Part shown: piece by piece, positions 46,477 through 55,312 of the stretch
How the letters are laid out: each line of letters begins with the position of its first letter
Position numbering within the stretch: the stretch's first letter is position 1
Assembly: GCA_966211965.1 (NCBI GenBank)
Contig: CBIHON010000006.1
Location: forward strand, 124,001 to 188,000
Source of the DNA: CBIHON01 sp966211965
GTDB taxonomy: Bacteria > Pseudomonadota > Gammaproteobacteria > Burkholderiales > Burkholderiaceae_D
Length of the DNA: 64,000 nucleotides
Direction of reading: 5' to 3'
Program-made: the position numbers and the translations under genes
The notes under the pieces: model-generated
What the model saw: only the letters and a program-made list of their open reading frames with translations
Database searches by the model: none
Told to the model about the DNA's origin: nothing

Positions 46477-47646
46477 ATGTCGAGAATAAAGCGCCGTACC
46501 TTGTGGATTATCCTCGTTGCTTCGCTGGTGGCCGCCAGCGTCGGCGCCGTCGCGATGAAAAAGCGCACGCAAACGGCGGCCGAACCCGCTGCCCTACCTG
46601 CCGCAGCGACGGCGGTGCTGGAATTCCTGCCGACCGACGTGCTCGTGATCGAGCCCCACGACCTGCGCCAGACCCTGCCGCTGTCGGGTTCGCTGCGCGC
46701 CGTCAACCAGGCTGCGGTCAAGGCCAAGGTAGCCGGTGAAGTGCGCGAAGTCCTGGTGCGCGAAGGCGAGGCGGTAAAGGCCGGCCAAGTGCTGATCAAG
46801 ATGGATTCCAGCGAATATCAAGCCCGCCTGGAGCAGGCCAGGGGCAACCTGATGGCGGCGCAAGGCCAACTCGACATGGCGACCAAGGCGCGCGACAACA
46901 ACAAGGCGCTGCTATCGAAGGGATTCATTTCACAAAACGCTTTCGACAACGCCGCCAGCCAATATGACATCGCGCGGGCCAATGTCGAGTCGGCCATAGG
47001 CGCGCTCGACGTCGCAAAAAAGGCCTTGAACGATACCGTGATCCTGGCGCCGGTTTCCGGCCTGGTCAGCAGCCGCACCGTCCAGCCTGGCGAAAAAGTC
47101 TCGGCCGACAATCGCCTGCTCGATGTGGTCGATCTGCGCCAGATGGAAATGGAAGCGGCGGTGCCGACTTCCGACATCATGAGCATCTCGCAAGGCCAGG
47201 ATGTGCAGGTCAAGGTGGAGGGCATGGCCCAGCCCCTGCCCGGCAAGGTGGCCCGCATCAACCCGGCGACCCAGGCCGGCTCGCGCTCCATCATGGTGTA
47301 CATCCAGATCGACAATCCGCAGGGCTTGCTGCGGGTCGGCATGTTCGGCGAGGCGCAATTGACGCTGGCGAAAAAGCCCAGCGTGCTGAGCGTGCCGCAA
47401 TCGGCGATCCTGACCGAGGCAGGCAATCCGGCGGTCTATACGATTGAAAACGGCAAGCTGGCGCTGCGACAGGTTACGCTCGGCATCAAGGGCGACGACG
47501 GCCAGGGCGGTGCGGTGGAAATCGTACAGGGTTTGGAAAGCGGCGCGCAGATCGTGAAGAACAATTTGGGCAATTTGCGTCCCGGCACCGCAGTCAGGTT
47601 TGCGAAAGTGGCAGCTTCGGCGACGGCTGCCGCCGCAAGCCGATGA
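46477..47646 (+). CDS. RND efflux periplasmic adaptor
   Basis: A 389-residue membrane-fusion protein anchored by an N-terminal hydrophobic segment (LWIILVASLVAASVGAVA). The lipoyl/barrel-sandwich part is VNQAAVKAKVAGEVREVLVR with GEAVKAGQVLIKMDSS, the hairpin ARLEQARGNLMAAQGQLDMA, and the beta-barrel end FGEAQLTLAKKPSVLSVPQ. It links the inner-membrane pump (47873) to TolC. A 226-bp spacer with a repeat separates it from the pump gene. Confidence 0.9.
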   Translation: MSRIKRRTLWIILVASLVAASVGAVAMKKRTQTAAEPAALPAAATAVLEFLPTDVLVIEPHDLRQTLPLSGSLRAVNQAAVKAKVAGEVREVLVREGEAVKAGQVLIKMDSSEYQARLEQARGNLMAAQGQLDMATKARDNNKALLSKGFISQNAFDNAASQYDIARANVESAIGALDVAKKALNDTVILAPVSGLVSSRTVQPGEKVSADNRLLDVVDLRQMEMEAAVPTSDIMSISQGQDVQVKVEGMAQPLPGKVARINPATQAGSRSIMVYIQIDNPQGLLRVGMFGEAQLTLAKKPSVLSVPQSAILTEAGNPAVYTIENGKLALRQVTLGIKGDDGQGGAVEIVQGLESGAQIVKNNLGNLRPGTAVRFAKVAASATAAAASR

Positions 47647-47723
47647 GCTGTCGTGGCAGACAAATCCAATCATGCATTTTTAAAAAATGAAAAATTACCG
47701 GGGTTTCCGTAAAGCGTTACAAA

Positions 47724-47837
47724 GGTCGTCCCAACTAACGTGGGGGCCCGGCGTCGCTTGTAACCTGCTTCAAACCCTAATTTGGTTAACAGCTAGTTGC
47801 GAACGACACCGGGTCCCGGCATTCGCGGGGACGACAC
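47724..47837. repeat. REP-like inverted pair
   Basis: GGTCGTCCC with GGGGGCCCGGCGTCG on the left faces CGACACCGGGTCCCGGC and GGGGACGAC on the right, an inverted pair of about 35-bp units. Similar 'GTCGTCCCCGCGAA' units are common intergenic repeats in proteobacteria. It sits inside the pump operon between adaptor and permease. Confidence 0.6.
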
Positions 47838-47872
47838 GGCAGCGTCGCGAATTACGGAAACGTCAATAAGCC

Positions 47873-50800
47873 ATGTGGTTCACCCGCATCAGTATCGGCA
47901 ACCCTGTCCTGGCGACCATGATGATGGTCGCCTTCGTCGTGCTCGGGCTGTTCTCCTACAACCGCCTGCGCGTCGATCAATTCCCCGACGTGACCTTCCC
48001 GGTGGTCGTGGTGCAGACCGACTATCCCGGCGCCTCGCCGGAAACCGTCGAAGCCGACATTTCGCGCAAGGTGGAAGAAGCGGTCAACACCATCAACGGC
48101 ATCAATGCGCTGGTCTCGCGTTCGTACGAAGGCTCGTCGGTGGTGATCATCGAATTCGACCTGACCATCGACCCGGCGCAGGCAGCGCAGGACGTGCGCG
48201 AAAAAGTCGCGCTGATCAAGGCCGCCTTCCGCAAGGAGGTCAAGGAACCGCGCGTGACGCGTTACGATCCGGCGGACCGGCCGATCTTTTCGGTCGCCGT
48301 CACCAATGACGCCGGCATCAAGCCGCGCGACTTCCGCGACCTGACCACGATCGCGGACCAAGTCGTCAAGAAGCGGCTGGAAAATGTGCGCGGCGTCGGC
48401 TCGGTCGCACTGGTCGGCGGCGTCAAGCGCGAGATTCAGATCTACGTCAAGCCGAACGAAATGGAAGCGCTGGGCATCGGCGTCGACCAGGTCATCAATG
48501 CGGTGCGCAACGAGAACCAGGAATTGCCGACCGGCGCGATCCGCTCGCTGGTCGATGAAAAAGTGGTGCAAGTGCAAGGCAAGATCAGGAATCCGCAGGA
48601 CTTCGGCCGCATCATCGTCGCCAAACGCGGCGGCCAGCCGGTTCTGCTGTCGCAGATCGCCACTGTCGTCGACGGCCAGGAAGAACAGGAAAGCCTGGCG
48701 CTGTACAACGGCAAGCGCACGCTGGCGCTCGACATTCTGAAAGCGCAGGGACAAAATACGATCGACGTGGCCGACGGCCTCTTGGCGGCACTGAAAGAAC
48801 TGGAGCCGCGCATGAAGGCGCTCTATCCCGGCGTCAAGATCGAAGTGATCAAGGACGGCTCACGGCAGATCCGGGTCGGCGTGCAGAACGTGCGGCGCAC
48901 CCTGATCGAAGGCGCGGCGCTGACCATTCTGATCGTGTTCCTGTTCCTCAATTCGTGGCGCTCCACGGTGATCACCGGCCTGACGCTGCCGGTGGCCTTG
49001 ATCGGCACCTTCCTGTTCATGTATGCGTTCGGCTTCACCATCAACATGATCACGCTGATGGCGCTGTCGCTGTGCGTGGGCCTGCTGATCGACGATGCGA
49101 TCGTGGTGCGCGAAAACATCGTGCGCCATGCCGGCATGAAAATCAACGGCAGGTACAAGGATCATCGCACCGCGGCACTGGAAGGCACGGCCGAAATCGG
49201 CCTGGCGGTGCTGGCCACCACGTTCTCGATCGTCGCCGTGTTCCTGCCGGTCGGCTTCATGGGCGGCATCATCGGCCGCTTCTTCCACCAGTTCGGCGTG
49301 ACGGTGACGGCGGCGGTCCTGATCTCGATGTTCGTCTCGTTCACGCTCGATCCGATGCTGTCCTCGGTCTGGCCCGATCCCGCGGTCCACGGCGGCAGCC
49401 CCGCGCCCAAGGGGCGCATTGCGAAGCTGTATGCGGCTACGATAGGCCGCGTTCTGGCATTGTTCGAACGCGGTGTGCAGTGGACCTCGAATACCTACCA
49501 GGTGTTGCTGAAATGGTCGCTCAAGCATCGCGTGCTGACATTGGTGATTGCGGCCGCGACATTTTTCGGCGGACTGGCGATCCCGGCTACGGGCTTGATC
49601 GGTTCCGAATTCGTACCGCAGGCCGACTATTCCGAAACCGGCGTCACCTTCTACACGCCGACCGGCTCTTCGCTCGAATTTACCGAAACCAAGGTGCGCC
49701 AGGTCGAAGCCGTGCTGCGTGAATTTCCCGAGGTGCTCGACACCTATACCACGGTCAACACCGGCAATGCGCTGGGCAAGAACTACGCCACCGTATTCGT
49801 GCGCCTGACGCCGCGTGACCAGCGTACGCGCAATACCGGCCAGATGAGCATCCCGCTGCGCCAGCGGCTGTCGCAGGTCGCCGGCATCACGGTCACCCAC
49901 ATCGGCACGCTCGACGGCGTCGGCGGCGACAGCAAGCAGATCCGCTTGAGCATCCAGGGCACCGACCTGAAGCAATTGGCGCAGATCTCGGAAGAAGCGC
50001 AACGCAAGATGCGCGCGGTTCCGGGGCTGGTCGATCTCGACTCCAGCCTGAAAGCCGAGAAACCAGCCATCTTGATCGAACCGAAACGCGATGCCGGCGC
50101 CGATCTCGGCATCGGCGTCGGCCAGATCGGGGGCGCCTTGCGCCCACTGCTGGCAGGCGAAGCGGCCAGCGCCTGGCGTGCGCCGGATGATGAAAACTAC
50201 GACGTCAAGGTGCGCCTGTCGCCCTCGGACCGCAACAATGCCGCTGATTTGTCGCGCCTGATGCTGGCTTCCAGCCAGACCAATGCCGACGGCTCGCCCA
50301 AGATGGTTCCGCTGCGCCAGGTCGCCGCCATCACGGCGTCGACCGGCGCCAACCAGATCAACCGGCGCGATCTCAACCGCGAGGTCGAGTTGTCGGCCAA
50401 CGTGATCGGGCGCTCGGCCGGCCAGGTCGGCGCAGACGTAAAGAAAGCGCTGGACAGCATGAACTGGCAGCCCGGCTATCGCTACCAGGTCGGCGGCGCC
50501 ACCAAGAACATGAACGAATCGGCCGGCTATGCGCTGTCGGCGCTGGCGCTGGCGATCATCTTCATCTACATGATCCTGGCCTCGCAGTTCGCCAGTTTCC
50601 TGCAGCCGCTGGCGATCATGTCCTCCTTGCCCTTGACCCTGATCGGCGTGTTCCTGGCGCTGATGTTCTTCCGTTCGACGCTTAACATGTTTTCCGTCAT
50701 CGGATTCATCATGCTGATGGGCCTGGTGACCAAGAACGCGATCCTGCTGGTAGACTTCGCGAACCAGGCACGCCAAGCCGGCAGCGGCCGGATCGAAGCC

Positions 50801-51103
50801 TTGCTGGAAGCGGCGCATGTGCGTTTCCGCCCGATCGTGATGACCACGCTGGCAATGGTGTTCGGCATGGTGCCGCTGGCCTTCGGCTTGGCCGAGGGCT
50901 CCGAGCAGCGCGCGCCGATGGGCCAGGCGGTAATCGGCGGCATCATCACATCGACGCTGCTGACCCTGGTGGTGGTGCCGGTGGTATACACCTATCTGGA
51001 TGACCTCGCGGCTTGGGCCAAGCGCTTCTGGCACGGCGCCGAAGCACGCCCTGGAAGCCCGGCGATTGCCGCTCCGCAGGCCGGTCGCGACGATATCGTT
51101 TGA
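47873..51103 (+). CDS. RND multidrug efflux permease
   Basis: A 1076-residue proton-driven pump of the HAE1/AcrB type with 12 transmembrane helices. It starts MWFTRISIGNPVLATMMMVA; porter-domain signature VDQFPDVTFPVVVV and TDYPGASPETVEADI; TM4 has the proton-relay aspartates in GLLIDDAIVVRENI; the C-terminal half has FMLMGLVTKNAILLVDFANQ (in part) and VRFRPIVMTTLAMVFGMVPL. It works with the 46477 adaptor and probably TolC (52191). Substrate not predictable. Confidence 0.93.
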   Translation: MWFTRISIGNPVLATMMMVAFVVLGLFSYNRLRVDQFPDVTFPVVVVQTDYPGASPETVEADISRKVEEAVNTINGINALVSRSYEGSSVVIIEFDLTIDPAQAAQDVREKVALIKAAFRKEVKEPRVTRYDPADRPIFSVAVTNDAGIKPRDFRDLTTIADQVVKKRLENVRGVGSVALVGGVKREIQIYVKPNEMEALGIGVDQVINAVRNENQELPTGAIRSLVDEKVVQVQGKIRNPQDFGRIIVAKRGGQPVLLSQIATVVDGQEEQESLALYNGKRTLALDILKAQGQNTIDVADGLLAALKELEPRMKALYPGVKIEVIKDGSRQIRVGVQNVRRTLIEGAALTILIVFLFLNSWRSTVITGLTLPVALIGTFLFMYAFGFTINMITLMALSLCVGLLIDDAIVVRENIVRHAGMKINGRYKDHRTAALEGTAEIGLAVLATTFSIVAVFLPVGFMGGIIGRFFHQFGVTVTAAVLISMFVSFTLDPMLSSVWPDPAVHGGSPAPKGRIAKLYAATIGRVLALFERGVQWTSNTYQVLLKWSLKHRVLTLVIAAATFFGGLAIPATGLIGSEFVPQADYSETGVTFYTPTGSSLEFTETKVRQVEAVLREFPEVLDTYTTVNTGNALGKNYATVFVRLTPRDQRTRNTGQMSIPLRQRLSQVAGITVTHIGTLDGVGGDSKQIRLSIQGTDLKQLAQISEEAQRKMRAVPGLVDLDSSLKAEKPAILIEPKRDAGADLGIGVGQIGGALRPLLAGEAASAWRAPDDENYDVKVRLSPSDRNNAADLSRLMLASSQTNADGSPKMVPLRQVAAITASTGANQINRRDLNREVELSANVIGRSAGQVGADVKKALDSMNWQPGYRYQVGGATKNMNESAGYALSALALAIIFIYMILASQFASFLQPLAIMSSLPLTLIGVFLALMFFRSTLNMFSVIGFIMLMGLVTKNAILLVDFANQARQAGSGRIEALLEAAHVRFRPIVMTTLAMVFGMVPLAFGLAEGSEQRAPMGQAVIGGIITSTLLTLVVVPVVYTYLDDLAAWAKRFWHGAEARPGSPAIAAPQAGRDDIV

Positions 51104-51150
51104 TAAAATGCCCGTTTCTTTTTAGTTTCCCCCTAACCTTCGAGACCGCC

Positions 51151-51816
51151 ATGAAAACCGAACAAGCCCGCTTCAACATGATCGAACAGCAAATCCGTCC
51201 ATGGGATGTGCTGGACCAGGATGTGCTCGACCTGCTGACCGTGGTCAAGCGCGAAGAATTCGTGCCGGCAGCGTACAAAAGCCTGGCGTTTGCCGATACC
51301 GAGATTCCGCTGCCTTGCGGCGAATACATGTTCACCCCGAAACTGGAAGCACGTCTCCTGCAGGAAGCCGCCGTCAAGAAGCATGAGAACGTGCTCGAAA
51401 TCGGCACCGGTTCGGGTTACATGGCAGCGCTCCTGGCCTACAAGGCGCGCCACGTGACGACAGTCGAGATCGAACCGGAACTCAAGAATTTCGCCCGCAA
51501 GAACCTCAGCGATTACGGCGTGGGCAACGTCAGCGTGGTGAGCGGCGACGGCGCCCAGGGCTGGGCCGGTTCCGGCAACGACGGTGCGCCATATGACGTG
51601 ATCGTGATTTCCGGCGCGCTGCCGGTGCTGCCCAATGCTTTCCTGCAGCAGATCAAGGTAGGCGGCCGCATCCTTGCGATCGTCGGCGAAGCGCCGGTGA
51701 TGAGCGCCGAAATCGTCACGCGTGTGTCCGAGGTCAACTACAGCACGGTCAAGCTGTTTGAAACCGTCGTCAAGCCGCTGCGCAACGCCGTGACGCCCTC
51801 GCACTTCAAATTCTAA
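51151..51816 (+). CDS. Protein-L-isoaspartate methyltransferase-like protein
   Basis: A 221-residue SAM methyltransferase of the Pcm type: RFNMIEQQIRPWDVLDQDVL, VLEIGTGSGYMAALLAY (SAM motif I), VTTVEIEPELKNFARKNL. ATG 51151 gives the family N-terminus. It lacks the most typical Pcm substrate loop, so it may be a divergent Pcm with another target. It leads a gene run with rhodanese and TolC seen in many Burkholderiales, suggesting a link to outer-membrane export. Confidence 0.85.
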   Translation: MKTEQARFNMIEQQIRPWDVLDQDVLDLLTVVKREEFVPAAYKSLAFADTEIPLPCGEYMFTPKLEARLLQEAAVKKHENVLEIGTGSGYMAALLAYKARHVTTVEIEPELKNFARKNLSDYGVGNVSVVSGDGAQGWAGSGNDGAPYDVIVISGALPVLPNAFLQQIKVGGRILAIVGEAPVMSAEIVTRVSEVNYSTVKLFETVVKPLRNAVTPSHFKF

Positions 51817-51831
51817 GGACGGACTACAACG

Positions 51832-52155
51832 ATGCAAAACATGACTGCTCCGGAACTGGCCGCCTGGCTCGCCGACTCCTCGCGCACGCGGCCGCTGCTG
51901 CTCGACGTGCGCGAGCCCTGGGAATTTCAGACCTGCCATATCGAAGGCGCGGTGCTGATCCCGATGCACACCATCCCTGCACGCCAGACCGAACTGGACC
52001 CGGACGCAGCCATCGTCTGCATCTGTCATCACGGTGCGCGCAGCATGAATGTCGCCGCCTTTCTTGAAAAAAACGGCTTCACCAACATCATCAACCTGAC
52101 CGGCGGCATTCATGCCTGGTCGCTTCAGGTCGATCCCGCGATTCCCACTTACTGA
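51832..52155 (+). CDS. Single-domain rhodanese
   Basis: A 107-residue rhodanese. LLLDVREPWEFQTCHIEGAV is the N-terminal signature and IVCICHHGARSMNVAAFL is the active-site loop with catalytic cysteine C-x-H-H-G-x-R. It could transfer sulfur or act as a thiol carrier. It lies 15 bp after the methyltransferase and 35 bp before tolC. Confidence 0.92.
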   Translation: MQNMTAPELAAWLADSSRTRPLLLDVREPWEFQTCHIEGAVLIPMHTIPARQTELDPDAAIVCICHHGARSMNVAAFLEKNGFTNIINLTGGIHAWSLQVDPAIPTY

Positions 52156-52190
52156 TCCCTACTTACTGACGACTCCCACGGAGAACCCTA

Positions 52191-53498
52191 ATGCGCAATT
52201 CCGTTATCGCCCCGCTCATCGCCGGCGCCATTTTTTCGCTCGACGTGCAAGCGGCCGACCTCCTGCAAGTCTACAAAGATGCGCTGGCTAACGATGCGCA
52301 ATACGCCAGTGCACGGGCAGCGCTGGCGGCGGGCCAGGAAAGAGTGCCGCAAGGCCGCGCAGGATTGCTGCCGACCATCGGCTTGGGCGGCAGCGTCAAC
52401 CGGGTCTCGATGGATGGAACGCAGGGACCGCTGCAAAGCAGCCAGAACTACAATTCCAACGGGTACAGCCTGACGCTGACGCAACCGCTGGTGCGCCTGG
52501 CCAACTGGGAGCAATACCAGCAGAGCAAACTGGCCGCGGCAGCCAGCGAAGCGCAGTTCGGGCAGGCGCAACTGGACCTGATCGTGCGCGTGTCGCAGGC
52601 GTATTTCGACGTGCTCGCCTCACAGGATGCGCTGGCTTCGGTGCAGGCGCAGAAAGCGGCGATCACTGAACAGCTGGCGTCGGCCAAACGCAATTTCGAA
52701 GTCGGCACCGCCACCATCACCGACACCCATGAAGCGCAGGCCCGCTACGACTTGGCGGTAGCGCAGGAATTCGCCGGGCAAAACGATCTGGCAATCAAGA
52801 TGACCGCCTTGCAGCAAATCATCGGCAAGCCGCCCGGCGAGCTTGCCGGCCTGCGTCCCGGCATCAAGTTGAGCGGTCCGGTACCGGCGCAAATCGACAA
52901 GTGGGTCGACAGCGCAGAGACGCAAAACTATGGCGTGATCGGCCAGCAACTGGCCGTCGAAATCGCGCAGCGCGAGATCAAGCGCAACCGTGCCGGCCAT
53001 TTGCCGACGCTGGACCTGGTGGCCAGCCGCAATCACAGCAATCAGCTCAATACGTTCGGCAGCAATGCCAACACCAACGTGATCGGCGTGCAATGGGCGA
53101 TCCCGCTGTTCGCCGGCTTCGCGATCGACAGCAGGGTGCGGGAAGCGATCGCTCTCGAAGAGAAGGCGCGCAACGACCTGGAAACCGCACGCCGCAGCGC
53201 GGCACAGGGCGCGCGCCAATCCTACCTGAGCGTCAACAACGGGCTGGCCCAGGTCAAGGCGCTGGAAGCAGCCGAGGTATCGAGCCAGTCGGCGCTGGAA
53301 TCCAACAAGCTCGGCTATCAAGTCGGCGTGCGCATCAATATCGATGTGCTCAACGCGCAGCAGCAGTTGTATTCGACCCGACGGGATCTGGCGAAAGCGC
53401 GCTATGACACCATCATGAGCGGCTTGCGCTTGAAGTCGGCGGCAGGATCGCTGAAGGAAGAGGACCTGGTTCAGGTGAATGGGCTGTTGAAGCCGTGA
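52191..53498 (+). CDS. tolC: TolC-family outer membrane channel
   Basis: A 435-residue outer-membrane factor. Signal peptide to about residue 21 (IAGAIFSLDVQAA), then DLLQVYKDALANDAQYASAR and two TolC repeats of coiled-coil hairpins, for example VSQAYFDVLASQDALASVQA and LGYQVGVRINIDVLNAQQQL. It provides the exit duct for the upstream pump and possibly others such as type I secretion. Confidence 0.93.
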   Translation: MRNSVIAPLIAGAIFSLDVQAADLLQVYKDALANDAQYASARAALAAGQERVPQGRAGLLPTIGLGGSVNRVSMDGTQGPLQSSQNYNSNGYSLTLTQPLVRLANWEQYQQSKLAAAASEAQFGQAQLDLIVRVSQAYFDVLASQDALASVQAQKAAITEQLASAKRNFEVGTATITDTHEAQARYDLAVAQEFAGQNDLAIKMTALQQIIGKPPGELAGLRPGIKLSGPVPAQIDKWVDSAETQNYGVIGQQLAVEIAQREIKRNRAGHLPTLDLVASRNHSNQLNTFGSNANTNVIGVQWAIPLFAGFAIDSRVREAIALEEKARNDLETARRSAAQGARQSYLSVNNGLAQVKALEAAEVSSQSALESNKLGYQVGVRINIDVLNAQQQLYSTRRDLAKARYDTIMSGLRLKSAAGSLKEEDLVQVNGLLKP

Positions 53499-53823
53499 AT
53501 ACGCTGAATGTATTTCAAGAATTCACAAGCGAGTGAAGGTCGGTAGGGAGTGAACCATTCCCCTCTCCCGCAGGCGAGAGAGGGGGAGCTATGCAATGTC
53601 CTTGAATGTCCTTACTGTCGCACCGCCCATCGCACGATAACAGCGATACGCCCTTTGCAGAATGTAATTACAATAGCAGCATCCTCGATCTCCCGACAAA
53701 AATCGGTAAGAATCAGTTCAGGGTCTAAGCATGGCAGCCGGACTGGCGTTCTGCCCGGCTTGGAGGGATCGATACCTGCAGCAGCCGCACACGCATTCCA
53801 CCAACGATCGTTCGAGATATCTT
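53499..53823. other. Intergenic with a palindrome
   Basis: CCCCTCTCCCGCAGGCGAGAGAGGGG at 53560-53586 is a REP-like hairpin (about 11-bp stem). No gene is seen. The end carries the promoter of the second pump operon. Confidence 0.5.
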
Positions 53824-55020
53824 ATGAATCCTGTATTGCGTTTTTCCCTCATCGCGGCGGCCATATCAAGCGTATTTTTTATCGCCGGCTGCGGCGATAA
53901 AGCAGCGACATCCGCAGCAGCGCCGGGCGCCGCCATGCCGCCGCCGGAAGTCTCGGTCGTCACCATCACGCCGAAAGAAATCACGCTCACCGCCGATCTG
54001 CCGGGCCGCCTGCAAGCCACGCGCAGCGCTCAAGTGCGAGCCAGGGTCGAAGGCATCGTGCTGCAGCGCGTGTTCAACGAAGGCAGCGATGTCAAGGCCG
54101 GCGCCCTGCTGTTCCAGATCGATCCTGCGCCGCTCAAGGCTAATGTCGAAGCGGCGCAGGCGGCGCTGGCGCGTGCTGAAGCCGATGCCTATCAAACCCG
54201 GGCCAAGGCCGAACGCTACCAGCCTCTGCTCGCCACCAATGCGGTCAGCAAGCAGGAATACGATGAAGCGGTGGCGCGCGCCAAGCAGACCCAAGCCGAT
54301 ATCGCCTCGGCCAAGGCTGCCCTCCTCAAGGCAAAGCTGGACCTGGATTATGCCAACGTCACCGCGCCGATTTCCGGCCACATCGGACGCGCGCAGGTGA
54401 CGGAGGGTGCGCTGGTCGGCAAGGGCGAGGCCACCCCGCTGGCGACTGTCGAACAGATCGACCCGATCTACGTCAACTTCACCCAGTCGAGCGTCGACTT
54501 CGGCCGCATCAAGCGCGCCATCGACAGCGGCAGGCTGAAAGGCGCCAACGGCCAGAAGGCCAGCATGAAATTGCTGCTGGAAGACGGCAGCGAATACCCG
54601 GAAGCGGGCAAGCTGCTGTTTTCCGATTTGGCGGTCGACCCCGGCACCGGCGAAGTCTCGCTGCGCGCCAAGTTTCCCAATCCCGCGCACAATCTTCTGC
54701 CAGGCATGTTCGTGCGCGTGCGTTACGAACAAGCAGTAGCCGACAACGCGATCACGGTGCCGCAGCGTTCCGTGATCCGCAATCCGCAGGGCGCGATCGT
54801 CATGCTGGTCGGCGCTGACGGCAAGGTCGCGGCGCAACCGGTCAAGCTCGGGCAAGCGCAGGGCGACCAGTGGATCGTCACGGAAGGATTGAAAGGCGGC
54901 GAGCAGGTCATCGTCGAAGGCTTGCAAAAAGTGAAGCCGGGCGGACCGGCCAAGGCGGTGCCGTTCAATCCGGCCGGCACGGTGAAAACGGCATCGGCCG
55001 CTTCAAGCCCGGCAAAGTAA
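53824..55020 (+). CDS. RND efflux adaptor lipoprotein (AcrA-like)
   Basis: A 398-residue lipoprotein: signal LRFSLIAAAISSVFFIAGC with lipobox IAGC. Then TLTADLPGRLQATRSAQVRA, the lipoyl part EGIVLQRVFNEGSDVKAGAL, and hairpin ALARAEADAYQTRAKAERYQ, matching AcrA/MexA. ATG 53824 starts the lipoprotein; the longer frame upstream has no support. It is the first gene of the adaptor-permease-outer membrane factor-hydrolase operon. Confidence 0.92.
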   Translation: MNPVLRFSLIAAAISSVFFIAGCGDKAATSAAAPGAAMPPPEVSVVTITPKEITLTADLPGRLQATRSAQVRARVEGIVLQRVFNEGSDVKAGALLFQIDPAPLKANVEAAQAALARAEADAYQTRAKAERYQPLLATNAVSKQEYDEAVARAKQTQADIASAKAALLKAKLDLDYANVTAPISGHIGRAQVTEGALVGKGEATPLATVEQIDPIYVNFTQSSVDFGRIKRAIDSGRLKGANGQKASMKLLLEDGSEYPEAGKLLFSDLAVDPGTGEVSLRAKFPNPAHNLLPGMFVRVRYEQAVADNAITVPQRSVIRNPQGAIVMLVGADGKVAAQPVKLGQAQGDQWIVTEGLKGGEQVIVEGLQKVKPGGPAKAVPFNPAGTVKTASAASSPAK

Positions 55021-55097
55021 ATAACTGAAAATTCTCTCCGCTTTGCTACGTAGGTACTTGTACAAATGGACGAGCATTCAAATTCCTAGCGGCTTAG

Positions 55098-55210
55098 TCC
55101 CCTTCCCCTGGCAAGGGGAGGGTTAGGGAGGGGTTGTGCGGCAGCTCATCCGAGCTGTACGGTGAATCGATGGCCGCCCCCATCCTAACCTTCCCCGCAG
55201 GGGGAAGGGA
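55098..55210. repeat. REP-like inverted pair
   Basis: CCCCTTCCCCTGGCAAGGGG with AGGGTTAGGGAGGGG faces CATCCTAACCTTCCCC and GCAGGGGGAAGGG. Each unit is itself a hairpin, and the two oppose each other. It lies in the 292-bp gap between adaptor and permease genes. Confidence 0.6.
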
Positions 55211-55312
55211 CTATTCACGGAAACTTGATACTTTGCCGTCACCTGGGCGCATGCAGGCGCCGGAGAAAAAAGCAAACTCCCGCCCTTAGGCGGCCACAAA
55301 TTGGAGCACCGC

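Noticed and set aside
48860..51034. 724-codon minus ORF opposite the first RND permease
   Set aside because: Shadow of a strongly supported RND gene; His/Arg/Gln-rich with no motif.
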